Positions 45,880 through 57,186 are shown, counted from the first letter of the stretch. The stretch is 64,000 nt of DNA from Bedellia somnulentella (GCA_963576735.1 OY755190.1:8177695-8241694); one strand, 5' to 3'. Made by a program: numbers and translations. Notes: generated by a model not told the origin, from the sequence alone.

Positions 45880-47035
45880 AAAAATAATAAACAATTTAGT
45901 ACTATCAGAATGTGTGCGTTCAATACAATTTATAAAAAAATACTTACCGGTTAGACTATCCAAACGGCGGAAAAATGGCGCCCGCGGCTGCACCAAGCGA
46001 CGCCTCGTCGAGGAATGAGCCAAAATAATGTACCAAACGACCATTGGCGACAAATTTGCGTAAGAAGTAAACGCCGCGACATCGTTTTATGGGATAACTA
46101 AACGCCATTTTAATTTAAATCAATTTATGTTAAAACATATCCAAACGCCAAAAAAAATATATTTAAATTGCAGGTAAAACTTCCGAAACGACATTAAAAA
46201 TAATTTTCAAAGTTTTTTAGAAATAACTACGCGACTTAGTTATTAGATGAATAAAACCATGAAATTTACTTTACGCCAATTAATAATATTTTACCATTAA
46301 GTTAAATGATCGAAATTGAGTGACACTTAGTATTAGTGAAAGGTAGAATTTACCTAGTAAATTTTTTTTTTCAATCCTTTTCAAGAAAAACCTACCAACT
46401 TCATGGACACTTTAAATTCAAAACAAGTAAAACATACTAAGTCAAAAATCAAATAAACGGGAAATTTCTTTATGCCAAATTTTGTAAATAGATTCTTCAT
46501 GCTGTCGTTTGGTCGCCGAAAATTTAATTAAAGTAATGGATTAATAAATTACCAAACGACAAAAAAAGTCATCGTAGAGACACGAGAGTAGGACAGATCG
46601 ACGCAGAAAAAAAAATCCAGTTCAGTGATATATATAACTCAATATGGCCAAAATTGTCGTTTGGTAATTTTTGCCTTTCAACCGTCGATATGTTTTGAGA
46701 TATTTGAAAAAGAAGCGATCTCTGTGAATGTAAATGCCAAAAAATAACTGTTGTATGTGTACCACGCGATATCTAGTTAAAAGTTCGCTCGTGGTGGCAG
46801 ATGGCAAATAGCCGATAGATCCCCGATTAGCATTAATAGCTCGTATAATATTATCTAGTAATTAAATAAACAAGCAAATACGAGACCACATTTATCCATT
46901 AAATTAATTGCTTCATTAATATTTCAATAAGTAGTATAATAGTATAAACAAAGCTTACTGTTTTATGTCTGATATTTCCCTATTCTTACACATTAGGCTG
47001 CAGAGCTTAGACAGTGTTAATATAAGGGGTCCCCA

Positions 47036-47246
47036 TTGCAAGCCAGGGGCCAGAGCTACAGAGCTAGAAACTCTTAGGCCACATTTGAAAGTTGATAGGG
47101 GAATAAGGTGGTAGAAATAAAGTCATTGGTGATGGGTCTCAAAACGCATCGTCCAAAAACCACTTAAAAAAGACCTATATACCCTTAGTCGCCTCTTACG
47201 ACACCGGTGGGTAGTAAGGGGAAGTAACATTCTAAACCGGCACATA
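47036..47246 (-). repeat. (TATG)-tail SINE-like repeat, left flank of the 47.3-51.9 kb transposon
   Basis: CAGGGGCCAGAGCTACAGAG to TTCTAAACCGGCACA. Tail and hairpin are lost. Confidence 0.78.
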
Positions 47247-47887
47247 AACCACATATCGTCTGCTTACTGGTAAAATGTAGTAAATGTGTTTTTTACAAAA
47301 AACTAGTTAATAATGCATTTATATGTCATTTTTGACGCTCTTTCTACTGGAAAAACGCAATAAATGATAGGACTGTTAAGTAAAAAAATACGAAATTTGA
47401 AACATTTTAAGTGCGGAATAATTTTAAAAATTCTTCTGGAATAGTGAAATAAATTCTCTTATCATCAAATGAGACGTCATTAAAGAGGAATAAAAAATGA
47501 AGTATCACCTTATGTTTTTTTCGTGCAGATTAAGTATGCCAAATTTATTCAAGACCAAACAGGTAAATAATCCTAAACGCATTTAGTTTTGATTTCCTAT
47601 AATTTGCTTCAGATAAATCGTGCAAACCATCTTTATCGTATCTTACTTACCTTTCAATAATGATAATGTTCGTATTTGCAGACCGGTAAGATATGCTAAA
47701 CACACATACAGTTTTTGACCAGTACACATTACAATACGTTGCCGCAATGACGATCAACGAAAATGTTATAAATGACACTTACCACTTTTTACCTGCAGAA
47801 ATCCATTGTACATTGCACTTACGCCAAAGACACGTGCGCACGCGCTCCGTGAAAAATAAGTGATATTTAGGTTTAACTGAAGCTGAA

Positions 47888-50800
47888 ATGATGGAATCTA
47901 GAGGCAAAAAATTGGTGTCAATGATACATAAGTCTCCAGCATTTACTGGTAAGTTATTTTGTTGTTTTCTTCATTTTGAGGTTATAAAATTATTCAAAAC
48001 AAGAGACCTGTCGTTTCTTTTCATAGGTAGGTAATTACGCTTTATACTTTATTATCTATACTACACCTACCTATGCGAAGCCATGCACCTACCTACCTAG
48101 TAGGTGCTTACCTACGTTAAACTTATTTCTATGCTAAATTTCCTCCCGATGTTATAATTACCTACCTATCTTACGATAAAAAATGCGTATTATGAAATGT
48201 GTAAGTAGGTAAGTAGGTACATGGATAACATCCATTTGTACCTGCCTACTCGGTTTTGAACGCAGGACCTCCTATTTGGAAAGTAGGTAGGTACGCGTCC
48301 TAACCCTTAACCTACGCATGCTAGCCTATGTAGGTAACTACCTTCTGACTTCTAAGTTAATATGAAGGCATTTAACCAATGAGAACTTAATTAAACTAGT
48401 AGGTAATGGTACTTTAATTTAGAACTTATGTGATAAACGTTCAGAATAATAATTTCGACTAGGTACGTAGTTTAAGTGCTCGTAGCCTAGCTGGCTCCGG
48501 TGATTGTTATCGATCATCGGGGTTAAACAGAGTCGGGCGTCGTCATTTGGATGGGTTGACACCTTAAAGTCGATATTTTCTGAGTGCTTCCGTGCTTCAT
48601 TAAGCTGTGGTTCCTGGTTGCTATCTCGACAGCACTAGTAAAGCTAGGTTAACTTAACAAGCGCAACGAGTGCTTTCGAGATAGCACTAGTTAAGCTAGC
48701 TTAACAGTCGGGTTGACCACTTGCTGGGCAAGCCTAGTTAAGGTTTACCTTGAGCTAGGTGTCTCTATAATTGGGATGGGCTCAACTCCTGTCACCTTGG
48801 GACCACATATCCCTGGTGAAAAGCGGGAAATCGTCTAGGTGGGTGACTCTTACCACCCTTGCATGAGGAAATAGGCGAGGCCTGATATTATAATGTTTAA
48901 TTTGTGATTTACTTATGAAACGTGTAATTAATATTAAAGGGAGATTGTTTTTGCGATTTAACCAATAATTATAAAATATTTAGCTACTAAATTAAATTGT
49001 AACACAAACATAACATGTACATGTCAAACATAACATCACGTCTGTGTCCCCATTCAGGGGTAGGCAGAGACGCCCACCTACACGGATGCTGAAATTAAAT
49101 TGTGATAACTGTTATTAACTTACCTTATTTTTTTTTAGATTACGTCGATGGTGAAGAGCCGGGCTGTTCATCTATTCATACTGAAGTTACCAGTGAAGAT
49201 GACGATGACATTAGGCAAGAAATGCAACGAATGTTCGATAGCGATGATTCTTGTCAAGATCCTAACTACAATCCTCAGCCAGATTTAATAGAATTAGAAG
49301 ATTTATTGGGTCAGCCATCTTCCCGCTGTGTTTTTAATAACAATTTAATTAATATACTTGGAGATTGGGATGAAGAAGAGGCAGGCACCAATGACAAGCA
49401 GACAATGCAAGTTGTTGAAGCAGAGAAGGAGGCACGGGATATAGCAATTTCAATGTTGGATCTATTATTAAAAAAAGTTTATGAGGCTACTAAATCTTTG
49501 AAACGCTGGAAAAAATCTGATCCTAGTAACTGGAAAGTAAATGTGGCAAAAAAAGGCGAGCGGACGGATTGCCATACAAATCTAAAAAAGGGAAAGAAAA
49601 AAGCGCAAAGGTCCCAAAAAATATTGATTGTAGCAAATGCTTTTATAAATGCAACTTGCCTGAAGCAGCCAGAGAATTATTATGTAGACATTATTGGAAT
49701 TTGAGCTATACAGAACAAAAGAATTTTATATTGAACAACATAGAGATTGAGCCACCGAAAAGAGTACTCGTTATCAAGAAGAGTAATAAAAAACAGCGAG
49801 AATTTACTACAAAATGCTTCTTCACCCACAATGAATCAAAAATCCAAGTTTGCCAGAAATATTTTTGCTCTACTTTGGCCATATCTGCTACCGTAATCAC
49901 CGGTGCTATAAAACATCGCAATAAGTGTGGTTTATTTGATTCTCAAGACCAGAGAGGCAAGAAAGAACCCCCCAACAAAACAATTGAATCTGTTGTAAGC
50001 TTGGTCAAGCGACATATTGAATCCTTTCCTACTATGGAGCCACATTACATACGAAAAACATCAAAATGCTTGTACTTAGATTCCTCTTTGTCAATTACAA
50101 AAATGTACCAGCTCTATAAAACTAAATGCGATGAAGACAAGGTCACTCCAGTTTCAGAAATAACCTACAGGAGAATTTTCTCTAACAATTACAACTACAG
50201 CTTTTTTGTGCCAAAGAAGGACCAATGTTTATTGTGCTCTAAATACAAAAAAGCTTCAATGGAAGATAAACTGATAATGAAGACCGAGTATGATGAGCAC
50301 TTAGCCCGAAAAGAAGCATGCAACGCTGAAAAAAAAAGAGATAAAGAAAGATCTTCAAACGATAAAAGTTTCCACTGCCTTACTTTTGATCTTCAAGCGG
50401 TACTGCAGATTCCTAGTGGCTTGGTGGGTCAGCTGTACTACAGCAGAAAATTGTGTGTCTATAACCTCTGTTTTTACGACGCTGCTCTTCCTAATAATGC
50501 CTATTGCTTTGCATGGTCTGAAGTGAACGGGAAACGCGGAAGTTCTGAAATCGGGAGTATTTTATATCACTACCTGCTAGAATGTGTTCCGCATGGTGTT
50601 TCTGAAGTCTGCTTTTATTCCGATACATGCGGTGGACAAAACCGAAACCAATTTGTCATGGCCCTGCTGCTTTTTGCTGTCCAAAACATAGAACACCTCA
50701 ACCAAGTTGAACACAAATTTCTAGAGTCCGGACATAGTTACATGGAAGTAGACAGTATGCACAGTAGCATCGAGTCTGCCAAAAAGAATGCAGAAATTTA

Positions 50801-51335
50801 TTGCATGCCAGATTTCATTTCTATTTTTAAAAGAGCTCGAACTGAAAAAACTGTCACTGTTGATGGTGTCAAACATAGAAAACTGCCGTATCAAACCAAA
50901 GAATTTAAGTACAACGATTTCTATGATCTAAAAAAGCTGGCCGAAGAAACAATCTGTAATAAATCAAAAGACAGCAACGGTGAGCTCGTCAAGTGGCTCA
51001 AGATTAAAAGGATGAAATACGTTAAGTCTGACCCAAACAAAGTATTTTTTAATTATGACATGTCAGAAGAATTCTTGATATTGGATGTTTCGGGAAAAGC
51101 GACCACGAACAAAAGAAGTACACGGCGTAAGGAACAACCGCGCGCTATCAGCCTTAAAAAGCTTTACTCACAGCCTTTGCCCATAACAAAAGCAAAAAAA
51201 AGTGATCTGATTACTTTATGTAACAAAGGCATTATTCCAGAAGAATATCATGGCTGGTTTTTATCTCTGCCTTCGGGCGATGAGACAGACCGTTTGCCAG
51301 AACCTGACGCTGAGGAAGAGTCGTCGGAAGAATAA
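47888..51335 (+). CDS. Transposase-like protein with SDTCGGQNRN motif, spliced, with -1 frame change
   Basis: Exon 1 is 47888-47948 (starts MMESRGKK; donor ACTG/GTAAGT). Exon 2 starts at 49139 after a T-rich acceptor, and the join reads TDYVDGEEPG in phase. The first frame runs to about 49554 and encodes an acidic N-terminus plus a basic stretch (LKRWKKSDPSNWKVNVAKK). The second frame, from 49554 to 51335, encodes about 590 residues with Cys-rich segments (CSKCFYKCNL, DQCLLC), a putative RNase-H-like core with FDLQ, YSDTCGGQNRN and GHSYMEVDSMHSSIE, and an acidic tail. The frames meet at A AAA AAA in exact phase for -1 slippage; alternatively one base is missing. The whole protein would be about 750 residues. 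A C-terminal relative lies at 43858-44551. Catalytic role is inferred from motif spacing and the TIRs. Confidence 0.8.
48485..48895 (+). repeat. 5S-rRNA-derived SINE, degenerate
   Basis: The segment around 48510-48570 (ATCATCGGGGTTAAACAGAG, then TCGGGCG, then TTTGGATGGGTTGACACC) matches the internal promoter half of 5S rRNA (GATCACCGAAGTTAAG, TCGGGCG, TTAGATGGGTGACC). The body beyond it is not 5S. It sits inside the intron of the transposase gene, so it inserted after the DNA element or was carried with it. Ends are approximate. Confidence 0.55.
49548..49554 (+). promoter_or_regulatory. A7 heptamer at the frame junction (candidate -1 frameshift site)
   Basis: The zero frame reads GCA AAA AAA GGC, so the heptamer is in the X XXY YYZ phase. 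A -1 slip gives AGG CGA GCG and enters the 590-residue second frame, restoring GLPYKSKKGK. A one-base deletion in a run of A would look the same. Confidence 0.5.
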
Positions 51336-52120
51336 GATTTTGGGTTCTCCACCCATATCAATTACTTTCGTGCCATTTTAATATGTTTGCTACATTGTAT
51401 TTTCTATGATAAGAGTAAAAGTATGTTGATTTCATTGTTGTATTTTAATTAAAGGGTTTATCTAAGTTATTAACCTTGAATGTATGGGATTTAGAAACGT
51501 TAAGTTGATAATATCCATAAATTCATTCAAGTAAAAGAAGGTAAATGCAGGCAATTGGTCTATAATTCATTGATTTATATATCTATCGAACAATTAACCA
51601 ACACAATGGCTAGTTGCCGTTTTAATTATGTCTATTTAATTAAATTCACAAACAAGCATGACAATTTACAAGTTTTATTAAACATTTCTCAATTACAGGT
51701 CAAATATGATAAGTACACACCCATGCTAAAAATAATATTTTTTTTCCACAATATTTATAAGAAAATGGTCTCTAATATGCTACCGCAAATAAGAACGTTA
51801 AATTTCCAATAAGTTATGAAATAAATTTCTACAAAATCTTATTTAGATGTTAGTAAAAAAAATACTTAAACTTTGAAAACCCTATATCTCCGTTTAACAA
51901 AATATGTATTTACTACATTTTACCAGTAAGCAGACGATATATAAACTGGAATACAACTTACATTTGAAATCAAAACCCGCACACCAATATTCTTTCCTCA
52001 CATATAAAATTCCAATTAGCACTCAAAGTATAAACTAACCAAATATCAGTAAATACATCAAAACATTATTAACCCGCGACGAACAACAGCAGCACTGGCG
52101 ACCGCAGAAGCGGTTCGTTT

Positions 52121-53065
52121 TGAATATTAATTTAAATTTGGAACAGTGCATTTCGTCTGTTCCATAATTCTCCGTAGTTATGTGTTGCTATTCTATTAGA
52201 TCAGCGCGCTGGAAGTTTGGCTTGACTTAACTAACCTCTTTGAAGTTTACCTGACTTGAGCTGGCTGATTACAATTATAAAATTTGACAGTAGTAAAATC
52301 TGATTTGTTGAATACTTTTAAGTATACTCACGGTTTTCACACCCGAAACAGAGTGGCCAAAGGATCAGAATTAGAACTCTTCAGCCACGCAATTTGAGTT
52401 AACAGATAATGAGCTGGGACAAGATTGTAAAATAGCGAATGCTTAGCAATTTATCTCCAGCCACAAGCTTACTTTAAATACTTACAGCCTTTCAGCAGTT
52501 TATTATGAATATTAATTTAATTTTAGAACAGTGCATTTCGTCTGTTTTATAATTCTCTGTAAATAGGTGCTGCTATTATATTAGATCAACGTGCTGGAGG
52601 TTTAGCTTGACTTAACTAACCTCTTTGGAGTTTACCTGACTTGAGCTGGCTGATTACAATTATAAAATTTGACAGTAGTAAAATCTGATTTGTTGAATAC
52701 TTTTAAGTATACTCACGGTTTTCACTCCCGAAACAGAGTGGCCAAAGGATCAGAATTAGAACTCTTCAGCCACGCAATTTGAGTTAACAGATAATGAGCT
52801 GGGACAAGATTGTAAAATAGCGAATGCTTAGCAATTTATCTCCAGCCACAAGCTTACTTTAAATACTTACAGCCTTTCAGCAGTTTATTATGAATATTAA
52901 TTTAAATTTAGAACAGTGCATTTCGTCTGTTTTATAATTCTCTGTAAATAGGTGCTGCTATTATATTAGATCAACGTGCTGGGAGTTTGGCTTGACTTGA
53001 CTAACCTTTTTGGAGTTTACCTTACTTGAGCTGGCTGATTAGAATTATAAATTTTGGCACGAGTT
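52121..53065. repeat. 385-bp tandem repeat, about 2.4 units
   Basis: TGAATATTAATTTAA begins at 52121, 52506 and 52891, exactly 385 bp apart. Units are very similar (AACAGTGCATTTCGTCTGTT and GAGCTGGCTGATTACAATTA recur). Each complete unit contains a decayed (TATG)-tail SINE stretch (TATACTCACGG...GTGGCCAAAGG), so the SINE was in the unit before it was duplicated. Confidence 0.93.
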
Positions 53066-54045
53066 GACTGTAATAGTATATGATCCCGCTGCTAAATCTC
53101 TACGTTCATTACGTATTGAGTCAAGCACACATTTTAACATAAGTTTATGAATAGGAGAATACACTGACAAGACGCAGCTAGGCAAAAGTGGATGCAAGTA
53201 ATTTTAATCTAATTAATATTATTTATTATTCGGAGAAAAATTTCGTTCACTTGTTTTCGAAATATAATTTTATCCCCATCATAGCAATGTATATAAAGAA
53301 AATAAAAATCCATAGGTGCCGTTGCAAATTCGGCCGCAACTACCTCGCAGCCAGGTGTAAGTAGGTTATATTTTGGTGTGTTTTATACGTTCATAAGTTA
53401 CACGCATATTTCTTATATGAAATTAAAGCTAATTTTTTTCCTAATATGATAATACATAGCTGCCTGTGAAAAAGAAGCCGCAAATTGGGGTTGCCATCTG
53501 TTAAAAACGCGAGATATTCAAATATATTTCACAAACTATGCTATTGTTTCTGTTTATATTTTATGACTTATATAATAACTGTATAATAACTTACTTACTT
53601 ATCCTCACGCCCATTGTGTCCAATTTATAAAATACAATAATAGCGATAGCAAAAATTTTCTTATATTAACACATATTATAAGATTGACGAATTTTTGCGA
53701 TAAAGGATTGATAAGATATTAAAGTGAGGAATCATAAAAAGTGAGAATCAGAGTTTCTTCGTGCTGCAATAGGAAGGAATGAATGAATGAATAAAAAATA
53801 CGAGAATTATCTTATAAGATTACTTTTACTGTCTATACACTATAATCTTAATACAGAAACATAATACCAAATTAGATCAACTTAATTAAACTATGATAAG
53901 CCTTATAACTACGAGTAAACATAATCATTAACAAAAGAAATGATATCTAGGGAGGCTCTAGTGGTGCCTAGGAGCCAGAGGTAACTTTCATTAAAATGCT
54001 TATACTAATTGTATAAAAAATTTATTAAAAAAAGTATATACATTA

Positions 54046-54175
54046 GGCAGGTGTACGAGGTACGAAGAATAAAATAGCATGTATGAAAAGACTGATGGAT
54101 GTGAATGAAGCTAGAGAGGTTTGCCAGGATCGTACAAATTGGTGATCGATAGTCTCTGCCTACCCCAATATATAC
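54046..54175 (+). repeat. LINE 3'-end fragment
   Basis: MKRLMDVNEAREVCQDRTNW reads openly here, followed by the GATAGTCTCTGCCTACCCC tail start. The (TATG)n tail is missing. Confidence 0.75.
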
Positions 54176-54299
54176 ATTACTTTTTCATTTATTTTTTTTT
54201 TTATTCATATTCAATAAATTAACATATATTTACACATTTAACTATATATACAGGTAAAAAATAAAATAAAATTATAATATATGAAAAACCTAACCTACA

Positions 54300-54923
54300 T
54301 TAAATTATATAAAAAATACTCTCGAAATCGCTGCCGCCTGGTGGCAGGGTTCCGAGAAGGCTGGCTGCATTACCCCTTTGAATCGCTAAGCTGATTCTTT
54401 GAGCGAAGAATGCGCCAGCCCTCGGATCTCCGCATTTCTCGATCAGGCGCGTCGAAATTTCTTTGAAAAAACGACGCGCATCTGGGCCCCACGGACCGAG
54501 AGTCTCTACAGCAAAAGCTGAGAAGTAATGCTCCTCAGCTAAATTGCTATATTTGCGCCTCTTCAGACCCTCAGCTTCAGCTGCCGCAGTGCCAGCTTTA
54601 GATGCAGACCCCGACAAATGAGACGGCGCTAGCGTGTCGACGCAGGTAGCGTCCCACACCAGCGTCCTCCCATTCTTCCATGGAATCAATGACATTCCGT
54701 CTGGTCTCTTACCATCGTCCCGCAGCAAACCTGATGGCTCCAGGATTGCTGGTATGTTGACAGTGGTAAGGGCCCGTCTGATAATATCATTGATTGCAGC
54801 ATGGCGAGGTATGCGACCAGCACTACGACGACATGATAATCCATGGTGCCCCAACTGATCGACAAATACTCCACAGCGGCAGCGATGTCTCTCATTTATT
54901 TTGGTGCCCAATCGCAGACCCAT
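54300..54923 (-). CDS. C-terminal part of a LINE protein with CCHC and endonuclease-like motif, 5'-truncated
   Basis: 207 codons open, starting at a Met that sits inside the conserved (V/M)GLRLGTKI string, so the real protein began further upstream and was lost. Seen: CRCG, then H and C in GHHGLSCRRSAGR (CCHC finger), KRPDGM and LVWDATCVDT, which match the RPD...D pattern of restriction-like endonucleases in R2-type LINEs, then FAVETLGPWG and RISLAIQRGNAASLLGTL. Such C-termini occur on many invertebrate reverse transcriptase proteins. GC-rich and unlike its surroundings; no stops, so a young insertion. An AATAAA and A-rich run on the minus strand at about 54188-54215 mark the 3' end. Confidence 0.8.
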   Translation of the reverse strand: MGLRLGTKINERHRCRCGVFVDQLGHHGLSCRRSAGRIPRHAAINDIIRRALTTVNIPAILEPSGLLRDDGKRPDGMSLIPWKNGRTLVWDATCVDTLAPSHLSGSASKAGTAAAEAEGLKRRKYSNLAEEHYFSAFAVETLGPWGPDARRFFKEISTRLIEKCGDPRAGAFFAQRISLAIQRGNAASLLGTLPPGGSDFESIFYII

Positions 54924-54942
54924 AGCTAAAGATAATTATATT

Positions 54943-55080
54943 AATGATCTTTTATTCTTCATACTGCGGACGCCTGCCTTTCTGAGCAATTTCTTTATTC
55001 GGTCCAAATGAGTCCTCCGTCCTCCTCTACTAATATTACCTTCCACATCGGTTCTACTTAGTGCCCAAACCATCTTGGCA
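54943..55080 (-). repeat. LINE fragment, 3' region
   Basis: Minus-strand match to the segment before the C-terminal end (complement of TTATTCTTCATACTGCGGAC and onward). It flanks the 54.3-54.9 kb ORF on the right, while a plus-strand fragment flanks it on the left. Confidence 0.6.
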
Positions 55081-55314
55081 TTACTTTTTCTATCATTTTA
55101 TAATATTCCCCGTATATATTAAATTATTTAATATAACGGGTTGAAGGTATGTATTACAACAAAATATCGCATACCTGCAAAACGTTTTGCTTTAACAGCA
55201 TTTCATGAAATGTTCAATGGAGTAAGAAATCGTTGGAAATCGAGAATAATACGATCATACGATACGGCACAACACAGATATACATGCATGAATATTTCTG
55301 CGCATTTTTCTTTA

Positions 55315-55470
55315 TACTTACATACATACATACATATACTCACGTCAATAAGTCCCAAAAAGGTAGCCAGAGCTTCAGAGCTAGAAACTCTTCAGCCTCA
55401 TTTTTAAGTAAGAAGTTTTTAGGTAGAAGGTAGAAGAAATAAAGTATCGTTGGTGAAGGATCTCTTTACA
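55315..55470 (-). repeat. (TATG)-tail SINE-like repeat, 3' half
   Basis: ACATACATACATATACTCAC with TCAATAAGTCCC, then AGCCAGAGCTTCAGAGCTAG, fading after GGTGAAGGATCTC. Confidence 0.75.
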
Positions 55471-55670
55471 GAAAAAGTATAACTTTTACTACTATAAATA
55501 TAACTTTTCAACACATTAAAAATTATTACTTAAAACACATGGTTCTAGAAAACATAACTAACAAGAAAATTTCCGTTAATCAAGTTAAAATGTTAATGTC
55601 AAAAATTTCGCATGTAAGATAAGATGTTTTTAGACTTTTAGTATTAAAAGTCACGATTCTTGGTTACTAT

Positions 55671-56486
55671 TGTAGCGACGCGCTGACAGTACACAATGAC
55701 GCGCACTACATAGAAACGCTGACAGTGCAAGAAGAATCACATTCCACAGCAACACGTAACGAAGCAATATACGTCACACTCGTCATCAAGACTCGCCATA
55801 CAAATCGTACATCGCGCAATCGAAGTTTCTAAAAAAACATTTACTATATATACAAGTTCCAACTTAATACAGTTGGACCGCGGTCCCCAGGCATACCACC
55901 GCCTGGCGGAAGATCTTCCCTTTTCCTCCACATTGGTGACCACCGACTACAGAACACGATGGCGTCCTTCTAAGCACAAGGAGTCATTTGGATTGGCCAG
56001 ACAAGTACGAGCAGCAAAAGGATATCAAAGGACTGCAGACAAAGCGCTTCGAATCCACGGCTCAAGAGACACGACTCGCAGCACGGCAGCAATGGGACAC
56101 GCAACGGGGCACCCACACCGTGGCTGTTGGAGTCAGCATTGAGGTTCCGGCACACATGGCCGTCGAGCATACACACACTGGCACGAAGATATGGAGTCAA
56201 AATTTCCTGTTGGAGGGGGAGTAATGTAGCGACGCGCTGACAGTACACAATGACGCGCACTACATAGAAACGCTGACAGTGCAAGAAGAATCACATTCCA
56301 CAGCAACACGTAACGAAGCAATATACGTCACACTCGTCATCAAGACTCGCCATACAAATCGTACATCGCGCAATCGAAGTTTCTAAAAAAACATTTACTA
56401 TATATACAAGTTCCAACTTAATACAGTTGGACCGCGGTCCCCAGGCATACCACCGCCTGGCGGAAGATCTTCCCTTTTCCTCCACA
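55671..56486 (+). mobile_element. Miniature LTR retrotransposon, copy 2
   Basis: LTRs of 262 bp at 55671-55932 and 56225-56486 look identical to each other and differ from copy 1 by the same few changes in both LTRs (GCTGAC for GCTGTC, CATTCC for CATCCC, CGAAGC for CGATGC, three extra A). The 4-bp target duplication CTAT is at 55667-55670 and 56487-56490. The internal region has 1-, 3- and 9-base gaps relative to copy 1. It abuts a tRNA-derived SINE on the right. Confidence 0.92.
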
Positions 56487-56539
56487 CTATCATTTTTTCC
56501 CAAGATAATCTCAAATGTTCCCGCCTTATATCCCTGCAG

Positions 56540-56872
56540 GAGTGGCAGACGTACTAATACTTCTAAAGATCACGGGATATTATTGTCACGTTGTGTTCAT
56601 GGTACTCCACGTTTGCCACAGGGGGCAGGCCAATCACCTGAGTATTCGCCTATCACCGTTTTGTTTGATTATTCTGTGATATGACTAAACACAACTTAGC
56701 CACATGGTTTACCTAACGATAAATTCCCTCGCCGTTAACAACCATTACTAAAGCACAGAAATAACTTTAGAAAAGGCACATTGGATTAGACCTGACTCGT
56801 GATTGGAACCCACACCTCTCAGCATGCATCTCAGCCAACGGTTTTCTCAGCTGAGCTATCACGGTTGCTTTC
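56540..56872 (-). repeat. tRNA-derived SINE, diverged
   Basis: CTAATACTTCTAAAGATCAC near the tail side, CACAGGGGGCAGGCC, and the head GATTGGAACCCACACC with AGCTGAGCTATCACGG. It abuts the right LTR of the miniature LTR element. Confidence 0.8.
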
Positions 56873-57055
56873 ATGTATCAGCATGCATGGTAAATAAATA
56901 ATATCGAAAAGGATTGAATACCTTCCGAACCCTGAAAAATCCCTTAAAACCTTGACGAGTACTACCTCAACTAACACCCAAGGCAATTATATTTCAATGT
57001 TACATCCTTAAGATTTAGTAAACCAATTTAGTAGATTAGTAAAGATTTAGTAGTC

Positions 57056-57186
57056 CGATTCAGGATACACTGCATGGTCACACCATTTTAGAGTGAATAA
57101 TGAAGATTTTTCAAGTTATTCCGTTCACCAATCGGTCTCTCGTCCTCCAATCTCGTTCCTATGTTCGGTCCTTCATTCTTTTTAGG
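57056..57186 (+). repeat. Left arm of a 6.9-kb inverted repeat
   Basis: The reverse complement of this segment (GATTCAGGATACACTGCATG ... GTTCGGTCCTTCATT) appears at 63874-64000 with few differences. It may be the TIR of a large element or an inverted duplication; the right end runs to the window edge. Confidence 0.8.

Larger units (their letters stand above)
42066..46687 (-). mobile_element. 4.62-kb DNA transposon with perfect 33-bp TIRs, decayed, flanked by ATAT
   Basis: Bases 42066-42098 (CGACGGTTGAAAGGCAAAAA...) are the exact reverse complement of 46655-46687. ATAT stands at 42062-42065 and 46688-46691. The motif ACCAAACGAC recurs near both ends on both strands (for example 42089, 42328, 46031, 46501, 46551), as expected of subterminal transposase-binding repeats. 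It carries a broken transposase on the minus strand, a nested tRNA-derived SINE (43415-43790) and a nested (TATG)-tail SINE (45638-45879). Confidence 0.9.
47257..51936 (+). mobile_element. 4.68-kb DNA transposon with terminal inverted repeats, flanked by ATAT
   Basis: The first 29 bases (from CGTCTGCTTACTGGTAAAAT) are the reverse complement of 51908-51936. ATAT stands on both sides (47253-47256 and 51937-51940), a likely 4-bp target duplication, though ATAT is its own complement so the exact border is ambiguous. The element carries one spliced transposase-like gene (47888-51335) and a nested 5S-derived SINE in its intron. It inserted next to a (TATG)-tail SINE that ends near 47246. It is a relative of the decayed element at 42066-46687. 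Superfamily not assigned with certainty; the ORF resembles widespread insect proteins with an SD(N/T)C(G/S)GQN motif. Confidence 0.88.

Noticed and set aside
47253..51940. piggyBac assignment for the 4.68-kb transposon
   Set aside because: The flanks are ATAT, not TTAA, and the protein lacks piggyBac motifs.
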